64,000 nucleotides of DNA from NCBI RefSeq assembly GCF_028736115.1, contig NZ_CP117877.1, forward strand, positions 4,278,001-4,342,000, in the 5' to 3' direction. Source of the stretch: Mucilaginibacter sp. KACC 22063. GTDB taxonomy: Bacteria; Bacteroidota; Bacteroidia; Sphingobacteriales; Sphingobacteriaceae. This document shows positions 7,718 through 15,882 of this stretch, in pieces (position 1 is the stretch's first letter; each line of letters starts with the position of its first letter). The notes under the pieces are model-generated. The model was given only the letters and a program-made list of their open reading frames with translations. It had not been told where the DNA came from and made no database searches. Both the position numbers and the translations under genes were made by a program.

Positions 7718-9685
7718 ATGAGCTCGCACGTCAGGAAACTATCAGCTGCCGGGCTGCTTATAACTTTAGGTATTATTTTCGGCGATATCGGTACATCGCC
7801 ACTCTACACATTCCAGACATTATTAAAAGAAGGCGGCCGGTCAGACGCTTTCCTGGTATTAGGAGCCATCTCCTGCGTATTCTGGACACTTACCTTACAA
7901 ACCACATTCAAGTATATCTTTATTACCCTGCAAGCAGACAACCGCGGAGAAGGTGGTATCTTTTCCCTGTATGCTTTAGTACGCCGTTATGGCAAATGGC
8001 TGGCCATACCTGCTATAGTTGGCGCCGGTACACTACTGGCCGACGGTATTATTACCCCCCCTATTTCGGTTACATCAGCTATTGAAGGTTTAGGCCTGGT
8101 GCCTGCATTTTCAAAGGATTTTATTCCCGGTAATGAATTGATTATTGGTATTGTAATTACCATTTTGGTATTATTATTCTTCTTTCAGCAATTTGGCACC
8201 AACGTGGTTGGCGCGGCCTTTGGCCCTATCATGCTGATATGGTTTGTAATGCTGGGCAGCCTGGGGGCTATACAAATAGCACACTATCCTGAAATTATTA
8301 AAGCCATTAATCCTATGTATGGTTGGCATTTGCTTACCGAACACCCTAAAGGGTTTTGGTTATTAGGTGCCGTATTTTTATGTACAACAGGTGCCGAAGC
8401 TTTATACTCAGACCTTGGGCATTGCGGACGTAAGAATATACAGGTAAGCTGGATATTTGTAAAAACAGCTTTAGTGCTTAATTATTTAGGCCAGGGCGCA
8501 TGGGTGCTTACACAGCATAAGTATCGCGATTTTTCGGGGGTAAACCCTTTCTTTGAAATTGTTCCGCACCAATTTTTGATACCTGCCGTTGCTATTGCAA
8601 CTATGGCCACCATTATTGCCAGCCAGGCATTAATCAGTGGTTCATTTACGCTGATCAGCGAAGCGGTGAGTATGAATTTCTGGCCTAAGATCACTATCAA
8701 ATACCCGTCAAACATTCGTGGGCAAATCTATATTCCAAGCATCAACTGGATTTTATGTTTTGGCTGTATCGCGGTAACGCTTTACTTTAAAACATCTGAG
8801 GCCATGACAGCTGCTTATGGTTTCTCCATTACCATTGCCATGCTGATGACCACCATACTGATGTTCTATTTTATGCGATATGTGAAGCATTGGCCGCTAT
8901 GGCTGGTGGTTATCATCCTATGCGTATTCCTGTCAGTTGAGTTCTCTTTCTTTGTGGCCAATGCGGTAAAAATCCTTAAAAGGTTGTTCTTCCTGGTGTT
9001 TGAGGTAGGGCTGATCTTTACTATGTACATCTGGTTCAGGGCGCGTAAGATTAATAACAGGTTCCTGTCGTTTGTGGATCTGAAGGATTATATCCCCATG
9101 CTTAACTCTATGAGTAAGGATCAGGGCATCCCTAAATATGCTACACACCTTATCTATCTTACAAAAGCCAATAACAGCAAGCAGGTAGAGCAAAAGATTA
9201 TCTATTCGATATTAAGCCGCAAACCTAAACGTGCAGATGTGTATTGGTTTGTACATATAGAACGAACCGATGAACCTTTTACCATGGAATATTCGGTTGA
9301 AGAACTGGAGGATGACAAGGTAATAAGGGTTGAGTTCAGGCTGGGCTTCCGAATCAACCCACGTGTGAATGTGTTGTTCCGTAAGGTAGTTGAGGACATG
9401 ATCAAACGCGGCGAACTGGATATTACCAGCAGGTACGAGTCTTTGGGAAGCTACAACCTGCCTGCCGACTTCCAGTTTGTGATTATGGAGAAATACCTTT
9501 CCTACAATAATGAGTTTAGCGTTAGCGAAGGCTTTATTTTGAAAAGTTATTTTGCCATCAAAAGTTGGGGGCTTAGCGAAGCCAAGGCTTTCGGGCTGGA
9601 TACCAGCGAAACCCGGGTTGAGAAAATCCCTTTGGTGGTAAACCCGCTTAATAATGTTAATCTAAGGCGCGTAGAAGCGCAGTAA
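7718..9685 (+). CDS. kup: Low-affinity potassium uptake protein Kup
   Basis: The 655-residue protein matches the KUP/HAK/KT family of K+ (proton-coupled) importers in the inner membrane. The N-terminal signature GIIFGDIGTSPLYTF (about residues 18-32) is intact. About 12 hydrophobic helices fill the first 440 residues and a soluble C-terminal domain follows, as in E. coli Kup (622). The gene sits 232 bp after the sensor kinase, behind its own control region, and ends at a strong bidirectional terminator. Co-location with kdp gives the cell low- and high-affinity K+ import from one locus. Confidence 0.95.
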   Translation: MSSHVRKLSAAGLLITLGIIFGDIGTSPLYTFQTLLKEGGRSDAFLVLGAISCVFWTLTLQTTFKYIFITLQADNRGEGGIFSLYALVRRYGKWLAIPAIVGAGTLLADGIITPPISVTSAIEGLGLVPAFSKDFIPGNELIIGIVITILVLLFFFQQFGTNVVGAAFGPIMLIWFVMLGSLGAIQIAHYPEIIKAINPMYGWHLLTEHPKGFWLLGAVFLCTTGAEALYSDLGHCGRKNIQVSWIFVKTALVLNYLGQGAWVLTQHKYRDFSGVNPFFEIVPHQFLIPAVAIATMATIIASQALISGSFTLISEAVSMNFWPKITIKYPSNIRGQIYIPSINWILCFGCIAVTLYFKTSEAMTAAYGFSITIAMLMTTILMFYFMRYVKHWPLWLVVIILCVFLSVEFSFFVANAVKILKRLFFLVFEVGLIFTMYIWFRARKINNRFLSFVDLKDYIPMLNSMSKDQGIPKYATHLIYLTKANNSKQVEQKIIYSILSRKPKRADVYWFVHIERTDEPFTMEYSVEELEDDKVIRVEFRLGFRINPRVNVLFRKVVEDMIKRGELDITSRYESLGSYNLPADFQFVIMEKYLSYNNEFSVSEGFILKSYFAIKSWGLSEAKAFGLDTSETRVEKIPLVVNPLNNVNLRRVEAQ

Positions 9686-9689
9686 TAAC

Positions 9690-9724
9690 AAAAAATGCCT
9701 GATCAATTGATCAGACATTTTTTG
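9690..9724. terminator. Bidirectional terminator between kup and a convergent gene
   Basis: The stem CTGATCAA/TTGATCAG is flanked by a run of A on the left and a run of T on the right, so it can end transcription from both convergent genes. The minus-strand gene stops at 9731, seven bases away. Confidence 0.8.
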
Positions 9725-9730
9725 TTTGGG

Positions 9731-10663
9731 TTATTCTATCCCTTTCATTTTGGTTTTCAGGATATAGATCGCTTTTGAAGCAGTGATGAATAAAATATCC
9801 TTGTTTTTCCCTGCAAAGCACAAGTTGGCGGTCCAGGGTTCAGGGATATCGATATGTGCAAGCTTAGTACCGGCAGATGAGTAAACCGTAACCCCTTTGC
9901 CCGACAGGTAAATATTGCCACGATTATCGATGGTCATGCCGTCGCTGCCCTGGTTAACATACAATGCAGGTTGACTAAGTGTGCCGTCTGCCTGTACTTC
10001 AAAACGGTAAGTTTTGTTAGCACCGATATCAGCAACGTATAAGTATTTACCATCGGCCGTTCCGGTGATGCCGTTTGGCTTTTTTAATTGATCTGAAACC
10101 ACCACCGGCACTTTGCTTCCGGGTGCTAAATAATACACTTTTTGCCCGTCAATGTCAGGTTGTTTACGTGTCCAGTAATCGCGTTGGTAATAAGGATCTG
10201 TAAAATAGATGCCGCCTGTTTTACGGTTAACCCATACATCGTTAGGGCCGTTTAGCAACTTGCCGTCTAAGTTTGCTACCAAAACGGTTACTTTCTTATC
10301 CGGCGAAATCGACCACAGTTGATCGTGCTCGTCAGCGCAGGAGATCAGATTGCCTTTTTTGTCGAAATACATACCATTACTACGGCCTGCGCTGGCCATA
10401 AAAAGGGTAAGTTTGCCATCGGTACTATATTTCCATATCTGATTATTAGGCTGATCGGTGAAGAAAACGTTACCTTTTTTATCAGTCGCCGGGCCTTCGG
10501 TAAAACTGAATTGATTTGATATCAACTTCGCCCGTACAGTAGTGTCATAGATATAATTTGCACTGTCAGGCTCTGCCGAATTTAATTTAACTGTGTGATA
10601 CTTACCAGATGTAGCAGTATAGCCCAAAGCCATTACCACAGCAGCGGTTAAAATATTTTTCAT
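9731..10663 (-). CDS. SMP-30/gluconolactonase-like secreted beta-propeller
   Basis: The product (310 residues from the ATG at 10663) has a signal peptide (MKNILTAAVVMALGYTATSG) and the SMP-30/gluconolactonase/LRE pattern: FTEGPATDKKGNVFFTD, an N-G-x-x-F/D-x-x-G-N-L repeat, LNGPNDVWV, KPNGI and SDGMTID, which supply metal-binding Glu, Asn and Asp residues. It probably hydrolyses a sugar lactone or similar ester in the periplasm; the substrate cannot be told. An ATG at 10720 would put 19 residues before the signal peptide, and a TAATTTG promoter-like element lies between the two starts, so the shorter form is preferred. Confidence 0.85.
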   Translation of the reverse strand: MKNILTAAVVMALGYTATSGKYHTVKLNSAEPDSANYIYDTTVRAKLISNQFSFTEGPATDKKGNVFFTDQPNNQIWKYSTDGKLTLFMASAGRSNGMYFDKKGNLISCADEHDQLWSISPDKKVTVLVANLDGKLLNGPNDVWVNRKTGGIYFTDPYYQRDYWTRKQPDIDGQKVYYLAPGSKVPVVVSDQLKKPNGITGTADGKYLYVADIGANKTYRFEVQADGTLSQPALYVNQGSDGMTIDNRGNIYLSGKGVTVYSSAGTKLAHIDIPEPWTANLCFAGKNKDILFITASKAIYILKTKMKGIE

Positions 10664-10755
10664 TTGCATAGGCTTGTTTATAACAATGGCAAGGTAACAA
10701 ATTAGGGTAATACGCAACATGAATTGAAGATCGGTATTAAGACCTTAACATCACG

Positions 10756-10815
10756 CTTCGACAGGCTCAACAGGACACCGCAATAGAGCCTTGTCACCCT
10801 GAACTTGTCGAAAGG
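10756..10815. repeat. Dispersed palindromic repeat, TGTCACCCTGAACTTGTCG type
   Basis: CTTCGACAGGCTCAACAGG (10756 onward) and TGTCACCCTGAACTTGTCG (10792 onward) are imperfect reverse complements, and a third fragment (GACGGGCTCAGGCAGGACA, near 10841) repeats one arm. This resembles the interspersed CTTCGACAGGCTCA/TGAGCTTGTCGAAG palindromes common in many Bacteroidota genomes. It fills most of the 216-bp gap between the lactonase-like gene and the regulator. Confidence 0.65.
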
Positions 10816-10879
10816 TATGGAGGTGGGCCTGCAACATGCTGACGGGCTCAGGCAGGACACCAGAAATAAGTTCTGCTTT

Positions 10880-12208
10880 TTAATTCAGCCCAAACTCTTC
10901 CATCTTACGGTAAAGCGTAGTAAGGCCAATCTTCATTAAACGGGCGGCTTCGGCTTTGTTGCCTTTAGTGTGGTTAAGCATCCAGGCGATGTGGCGTTTT
11001 TCTACCTCTGCCATTTCAAATGGTGTACCCGTGTAAACGTCATTCGTATTAAAGGGCAGGCTGTCGGCAGTTAAAGCTTGTCCATCTGTTAATATAACTG
11101 AGCGCTCAATTACATTTTTAAGTTCGCGGATATTGCCTTTCCAATGGTGGTTTTCTAACCTGGCCAGCATACCAGGTTCAATTTCAGAAATCTTCTTATT
11201 TGTTTTGTCTGAAAACTGCTTCAGATAGTACGTGGCCAGCAGTGCAATATCTTCCTTACGCTCGTTAAGCGAGGGCAGGTTAATGGTGAAAACAGACAGT
11301 CTGTAAAACAAGTCTTCCCTGAAATTGCCTTTCCCGATCTCTTCTTCCAGGTTACGGTTAGTGGCGGCTATTATCCGCACATTTATTTTTTGCGTACGGG
11401 TTTCGCCTACCTTAATAAACTCGCCAGATTCCAGTACCCGCAGTAATTTTGCCTGCAGGTCTATATTCATTTCTCCAATCTCATCCAGAAAAAGCGTGCC
11501 GCCGTCTGCCTCTTCAAGCAAGCCTTTTTTATCCTTTACAGCACCGGTAAATGCACCGGTTTTATATCCAAATAATTCGCTTTCCAATAATTCGCGTGCA
11601 AAGGCGCTGCAATTAACCGCCACAAAGTTTTTATGTTTCCGCGATGAATTATAGTGTATGGCCTGTGCAAAAACCTCTTTGCCTGTTCCGGTTTCACCCA
11701 GCAGCAGCACAGTAGTATCTGTTTGCGATACTTTTTGCGCCATATTAGCCGCATGTTTTATTACGGGAGAATTACCGAGGATATTATCGAAACCGTGCGC
11801 ATCAATCAGCTTATTTTCCAACTGATACAATTTGTATTGCACTTCTGCTTTTTCTGATGCTTTGGCCAGCAGCGGCACTATACGGTCATTATCATCGCCT
11901 TTTGTAATGTAATCAAAGGCGCCATTTTTTATAGCGGTAACACCATCAGCTATGGTGCCGTAGGCTGTGAGACAGATCACTTCTATGTAACTGTATTTTT
12001 CCTTGATCTGTTTTACCAGTTCAACACCACTGGCATCAGGCAGCTTCACGTCGCTTAAAACTACATGTACGGTTTGCTGGCTCAATATCTTTAAGCCATC
12101 TTTAGCGGTATGCGCCTGTAAGGTACGGTACCCTTCTAATTCAATAATCCGGCTTAATAAACCAGCCAGTTTAGTTTCGTCATCTATAATCAGTACCGTA
12201 AGTTGCAT
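10880..12208 (-). CDS. NtrC-family sigma-54-dependent response regulator
   Basis: The 442-residue protein has a receiver domain (Asp53 in VLSDVKLPDASG), an AAA+ domain with Walker A GETGTGKE, the sigma-54 contact loop GAFTGA and Walker B GGTLFLDEIGE, and a Fis-type helix-turn-helix (GNKAEAARLMKIGLTTLYRK) at the C-terminus. It would bind enhancer DNA when phosphorylated and drive open-complex formation by RNA polymerase with RpoN. No kinase is adjacent. The split Kdp sensor upstream lacks a regulator and the kup leader has enhancer-like sites, so this is a good candidate partner (inference). Confidence 0.93.
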   Translation of the reverse strand: MQLTVLIIDDETKLAGLLSRIIELEGYRTLQAHTAKDGLKILSQQTVHVVLSDVKLPDASGVELVKQIKEKYSYIEVICLTAYGTIADGVTAIKNGAFDYITKGDDNDRIVPLLAKASEKAEVQYKLYQLENKLIDAHGFDNILGNSPVIKHAANMAQKVSQTDTTVLLLGETGTGKEVFAQAIHYNSSRKHKNFVAVNCSAFARELLESELFGYKTGAFTGAVKDKKGLLEEADGGTLFLDEIGEMNIDLQAKLLRVLESGEFIKVGETRTQKINVRIIAATNRNLEEEIGKGNFREDLFYRLSVFTINLPSLNERKEDIALLATYYLKQFSDKTNKKISEIEPGMLARLENHHWKGNIRELKNVIERSVILTDGQALTADSLPFNTNDVYTGTPFEMAEVEKRHIAWMLNHTKGNKAEAARLMKIGLTTLYRKMEEFGLN

Positions 12209-12227
12209 ATAAAAAATAATTGAACAG

Positions 12228-12235
12228 CAAAAGTA
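12228..12235 (-). promoter_or_regulatory. -7 element (TACTTTTG) of the NtrC-type regulator gene
   Basis: On the minus strand TACTTTTG fits TAnnTTTG and lies 20 bp before the start codon, in the 47-bp gap after the TPR gene. No clear -33 TTG was found at the right distance. Confidence 0.4.
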
Positions 12236-12255
12236 AACAAATAGTGCCTACGCAG

Positions 12256-13293
12256 TTAAAAGCTGCGTGGTGTGTTTTTAATCCACTCGCCCAAAGCATG
12301 TATCTGATCTGTATGCGCTTTTAACCATGCACCACTTTCATCGCGGTTAGGGCCTTGCAAAGCAACAGTATGTGCAAAAACAGGCATGTTGTCGCTTTGC
12401 GATAGCTTGTAAAAGTAATCTACAAAAAACTTGTCAAAAAAAGTCTTTTCTGTTTTCTTAGCAGACAACTCGCCTGTAATAGCAAATATGCTTTTCAATT
12501 GGTACTCCAACAGGTCAGCACCTGTCAGTTTTTGGGTTCGCGCAGCCAGGGTAACCATGCTGATAGCCGTATTAAGGGTATTGTTTTCCTTTTCATCATC
12601 TATTGAAACGGCAATTGCATTATTGCCGTTAGCATCCTTCAATACACCGCCTTGTAAAATATGCTGAATATTACCATAAGCTTCAGCAGCCCGCTGGCCG
12701 GTTGGTTCCAGCAACAGGAAACTGCTCAGCCCTAATAAAGCATTGGCCCTTTTATTTTCATGAAAACACACCAGCGCATACAAGCGCTGGCTGCTGGCAT
12801 TTTTTTGATCGTGCTTAATGGCTTCAATAGCACTTGCTTCTGCCTCTGGATACATCTGGTTGCGTGAGTAGGTTATACCCAGGTTATAATAGATCTGTGG
12901 GTAATCCGGATCGATTTCAATCGCCTTTTTATAAGTTTCTATTGCTTTTTTGCCTTGCTTATTATTGTCATAAATAGTACCCAATAAACTATAAGAAGCA
13001 ACGCTCAAATTTTTATTAGCCGACTTGACAGAGATTTCCAGATGCGGTATGGCATCATCGTATTTATTTTCGGCATATAAAGAAAAAGCAAGTTCATAAT
13101 GGCCGTACTCGTTATTAGGGTCAAGCTTTAAAGCCTCATTATATTTGGCAATAGCATCATCATACTTGCCCTGATTGTGCAATGCTATACCTTGCTTAAT
13201 AAGATCGCCGCTTGTATTTTGGGCGTAAAGCATTTTAGCAGAAATGCTAAGAAGAATTGTGATAAGTAAAGTGTAACAGGTCTTTTTCATCAT
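12256..13293 (-). CDS. Secreted tetratricopeptide-repeat protein
   Basis: The 345-residue protein has a signal peptide (through about AKMLYAQ) and at least four TPR units between residues 30 and 170, with the A-x-x-x-Y/F-x-x-A-I/L pattern (for example GKYDDAIAKYNEALKLDPNN and QGKKAIETYKKAIEIDPD). The C-terminal half (about 180-345) matches no domain I recognise and may be helical. It is probably a periplasmic scaffold. It reads toward the NtrC-type regulator, ending 47 bp before it, so read-through is possible. No enzymatic role can be assigned. Confidence 0.85.
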   Translation of the reverse strand: MMKKTCYTLLITILLSISAKMLYAQNTSGDLIKQGIALHNQGKYDDAIAKYNEALKLDPNNEYGHYELAFSLYAENKYDDAIPHLEISVKSANKNLSVASYSLLGTIYDNNKQGKKAIETYKKAIEIDPDYPQIYYNLGITYSRNQMYPEAEASAIEAIKHDQKNASSQRLYALVCFHENKRANALLGLSSFLLLEPTGQRAAEAYGNIQHILQGGVLKDANGNNAIAVSIDDEKENNTLNTAISMVTLAARTQKLTGADLLEYQLKSIFAITGELSAKKTEKTFFDKFFVDYFYKLSQSDNMPVFAHTVALQGPNRDESGAWLKAHTDQIHALGEWIKNTPRSF

Positions 13294-13363
13294 GCTATAA
13301 ATTTACTACAAATAAAGCTGTCAGTATGCTATTATAACGCTGATAATCAATTTTCAACTTCGG

Positions 13364-13396
13364 TTTGGGTTAATTGTAAAATTTATGCTACTTTTA
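13364..13396 (+). promoter_or_regulatory. Bacteroidota-type promoter (TTTG-N21-TACTTTTA)
   Basis: TTTG (13364-13367) and TACTTTTA (13389-13396) are separated by 21 bp; the last base of the -7 box differs from TAnnTTTG. It ends 23 bp before a TTG start codon, which supports that start for the following gene. Confidence 0.45.
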
Positions 13397-13419
13397 GTGT
13401 ACTAATTATTTAAACTGTT

Positions 13420-13968
13420 TTGCGAAAGCTAATTGCATCATTGTTATTGAGCATCCACCTTTTTAATTTAGGTGGCTACCACTTGCTTTATCAGTATTTC
13501 ATTTACCAGTCTGACAGGGTAATGAATGAGCATATTGCTCACAATATGTATAACGTGCATGACCTGGTTGAAGTAAAGGTGCCGGTACACTTTCAAAACA
13601 TTACAGAATGGACGGACTACCAACCGGTAAGCGGACAGATCCAGTTTCGCGAAGCATGCTATAACTACGTTAAGCTTAAAATTACCCGCGATACGCTCTT
13701 TGTAAAATGTATCCCGAATTACGAGAAAACCCGGCTTATCAACGCAAATGTAATTTGCGCCAAAAATATAGCCGACCTGCCTGTAAATAAGCGCAATAAT
13801 TTCCCATCACAAAAGAAATCAGGCATTGATTATTATGATCATGCTACATTGATATTTAGTTTTATCAAGCCTATAAAGGCTCCTAAAGCCTATAATATAA
13901 GGCAGGTATCAGGTATAAAAAGCGCCTTGCAAGATACGCCATACATGCCGCCTGATTCTTTTTGTTGA
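13420..13968 (+). CDS. Conserved hypothetical protein with N-terminal hydrophobic segment
   Basis: This 182-residue protein begins with TTG; translation gives RKLIASLLLSIHLFNLGGYHLLYQ, a signal-anchor or signal sequence that the next ATG (about 100 bases later) would delete. The TTG is therefore chosen, with promoter-like boxes just upstream. The rest is a soluble domain of beta character with no motif I recognise. Comparable proteins are, from memory, found near each other in Mucilaginibacter and Pedobacter. It is divergent from the TPR gene and 105 bp before the DoxX-like operon. Function unknown. Confidence 0.7.
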   Translation: MRKLIASLLLSIHLFNLGGYHLLYQYFIYQSDRVMNEHIAHNMYNVHDLVEVKVPVHFQNITEWTDYQPVSGQIQFREACYNYVKLKITRDTLFVKCIPNYEKTRLINANVICAKNIADLPVNKRNNFPSQKKSGIDYYDHATLIFSFIKPIKAPKAYNIRQVSGIKSALQDTPYMPPDSFC

Positions 13969-14073
13969 TACACCTATCTACCATTGCCAACCGCTTTAGG
14001 TAAGGCACACATTCATTTTTAACGATTTAGCTGCGGGGAGGCACCTGCTTGCATGTGCCCACTATTGATTATT

Positions 14074-14886
14074 ATGCGTACTTATTCTACACAACAAAAA
14101 ACATATTTCATACTTCGCTTAGCTGTAGCCATGTGCTTTATAGGCCACGGTGCATTCGGCATAATTACCAAACCGATATGGGCCAATTACTTTGCGGTAT
14201 TTGGCATTGGGCATGATACTGCTTATCAATTAATGCCTGTTGTTGGCACCATTGATATTTTATTAGGCCTTGTCATGCTATTTTATCCTATCCGTACTGT
14301 TGCCGGCTGGCTGGTGCTTTGGGGACTAATGACCGCCATGCTGAGACCTTTATCAGGAGAACCATTTGCCGAATTTATAGAGCGGGCAGGCAACTACGGC
14401 GCGCCATTAGCATTGCTTGTATTATGCGGTGCCGACAGTAAAATTAAAAGCTGGTTCAAATTGATCGACACTCATAAAATCGCAGGGAATGAGCAACAAT
14501 TAAAACAGCTTACCCTGGTGCTACGTACGGCGGTGTTTTTATTGTTATGCGGGCATGGCTGGCTAAACCTCATGGATAAAAAAGGCCTGTTACAGCAGTA
14601 TGAATCGCTGGGCTTCCACAACCCACAGCAGGTAGCGTTAACCGTTGGCTTGTTTGAGGTATTTGCCGCATTGACCGTACTGATTAAACCCGCAAGAAGT
14701 ATCTTGATCATATTCCTGATCTGGAAAGCTGGCAGCGAATTATTTTACCCGCACTATGAACTATTTGAATGGGTAGAGCGCGGCGGAAGCTACGGCTGCA
14801 TCCTGGCTTTATGGATGGTATTGCGAACAGAAGACAACATGATTCATTCGGCTGTAAAGCACCCGCTCCATTTTAAATCTAATTAA
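14074..14886 (+). CDS. DoxX-like membrane protein with internal duplication
   Basis: The protein (270 residues from the ATG at 14074; an ATG at 14053 is possible) contains two DoxX-like halves of about 130 residues. LRLAVAMCFIGHGAFG and ERAGNYGAPLALLVL in the first half correspond to LRTAVFLLLCGHGWLN and ERGGSYGCILALWMVL in the second. About eight membrane helices are expected. DoxX-family proteins are linked to quinone or thiosulfate redox chemistry in some organisms, but no substrate can be assigned here. It leads a likely operon with a beta-barrel (39 bp on) and a haloperoxidase-like lipoprotein. Confidence 0.75.
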   Translation: MRTYSTQQKTYFILRLAVAMCFIGHGAFGIITKPIWANYFAVFGIGHDTAYQLMPVVGTIDILLGLVMLFYPIRTVAGWLVLWGLMTAMLRPLSGEPFAEFIERAGNYGAPLALLVLCGADSKIKSWFKLIDTHKIAGNEQQLKQLTLVLRTAVFLLLCGHGWLNLMDKKGLLQQYESLGFHNPQQVALTVGLFEVFAALTVLIKPARSILIIFLIWKAGSELFYPHYELFEWVERGGSYGCILALWMVLRTEDNMIHSAVKHPLHFKSN

Positions 14887-14925
14887 CCTTACTATTTAAA
14901 CTATCGACAAACTTTACTTAAACAA

Positions 14926-15870
14926 ATGCATCCTCATTTAAAAAAGGGTCTGAAACAAAGGCTTATAATTACCGTATTGGCGCTTATGTTTTTTGGCGCT
15001 GCAAATGCCCAGACCGACGAAGACGCGATCATGATCCCTAAAAAATATTTCTGCGGCGGTGTGATGTATAGCAACAGCAGCTGGAAAGATTATTGGGAAG
15101 GCACCTTTAAACGCGACAACCAAAACATTGGCACATTAAGCAGCAATGTTTATATGGCTATGGTGAATTATGGTATCACAAATAACCTTAACATTTTGGC
15201 AAGTGTACCTTATGTTACCACACATGCATCTGCCGGTACATTGGCCGGGCAAAAAGGTTTTCAGGACCTTACCGCCAGCTTAAAGTGGATGCCTGTAGAA
15301 ACCAGCTTGGGCAAAGGTGTATTTTCAATTTATGGAATTGGCACTATAGGCATTCCGCTTAGCAATTATGTAGCCGATTTTCAGCCATTGTCTATCGGCC
15401 TGCATGCCAAGACCGCAGCTATACGTTTAATGGTCGATTATCAGATCAACAATTTCTTTGCAACCGGATCTGGGCAGTATGTTCAGCGTAGTAATATTAC
15501 TATTGATCGTGAGTCATACTACACCACATCGTTGATCTACTCTAACCAGGTACATATGCCTAATGCAGGAATGTTCAACTTCAGGACAGGCTACCGCAGC
15601 GAGCGCATTATTGCCGAAGCTGTATTATCTAACATGACCACTTATGGCGGTTTTGACATCCGTAAAAACGACATGCCTTTTCCAAGCAACAAAATGAATT
15701 CGACCATGGCGGGCGTTAACTTCAAATATTCTTTCGACTCAGGTATAGAACTTACCGGAGGCGGCAACTACACTATAGCCGGCCGTAATGTGGGCCAAAG
15801 CACCGTTTTCCACGGTGGTATTTATTACCTGTTCGACACATCATCTAAAAAAGCAGCTGCAAAAAAATAA
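14926..15870 (+). CDS. Outer-membrane beta-barrel protein, MetA/phenol-degradation-like
   Basis: The 314-residue protein has a signal peptide (cleavage near AANAQ, about residue 29) and alternating strands throughout, ending in GGIYYLFDTSS with a Lys/Ala tail. The pattern, with VNYGITNNLNILASVPYV and GFQDLTASLKW, resembles barrels annotated as transporters related to the MetA pathway of phenol degradation. It is 39 bp after the DoxX-like gene and 12 bp before the haloperoxidase-like gene, so it may form the outer-membrane part of that unit. The transported compound is unknown. Confidence 0.72.
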   Translation: MHPHLKKGLKQRLIITVLALMFFGAANAQTDEDAIMIPKKYFCGGVMYSNSSWKDYWEGTFKRDNQNIGTLSSNVYMAMVNYGITNNLNILASVPYVTTHASAGTLAGQKGFQDLTASLKWMPVETSLGKGVFSIYGIGTIGIPLSNYVADFQPLSIGLHAKTAAIRLMVDYQINNFFATGSGQYVQRSNITIDRESYYTTSLIYSNQVHMPNAGMFNFRTGYRSERIIAEAVLSNMTTYGGFDIRKNDMPFPSNKMNSTMAGVNFKYSFDSGIELTGGGNYTIAGRNVGQSTVFHGGIYYLFDTSSKKAAAKK

Positions 15871-15882
15871 GGAGATACAGAC

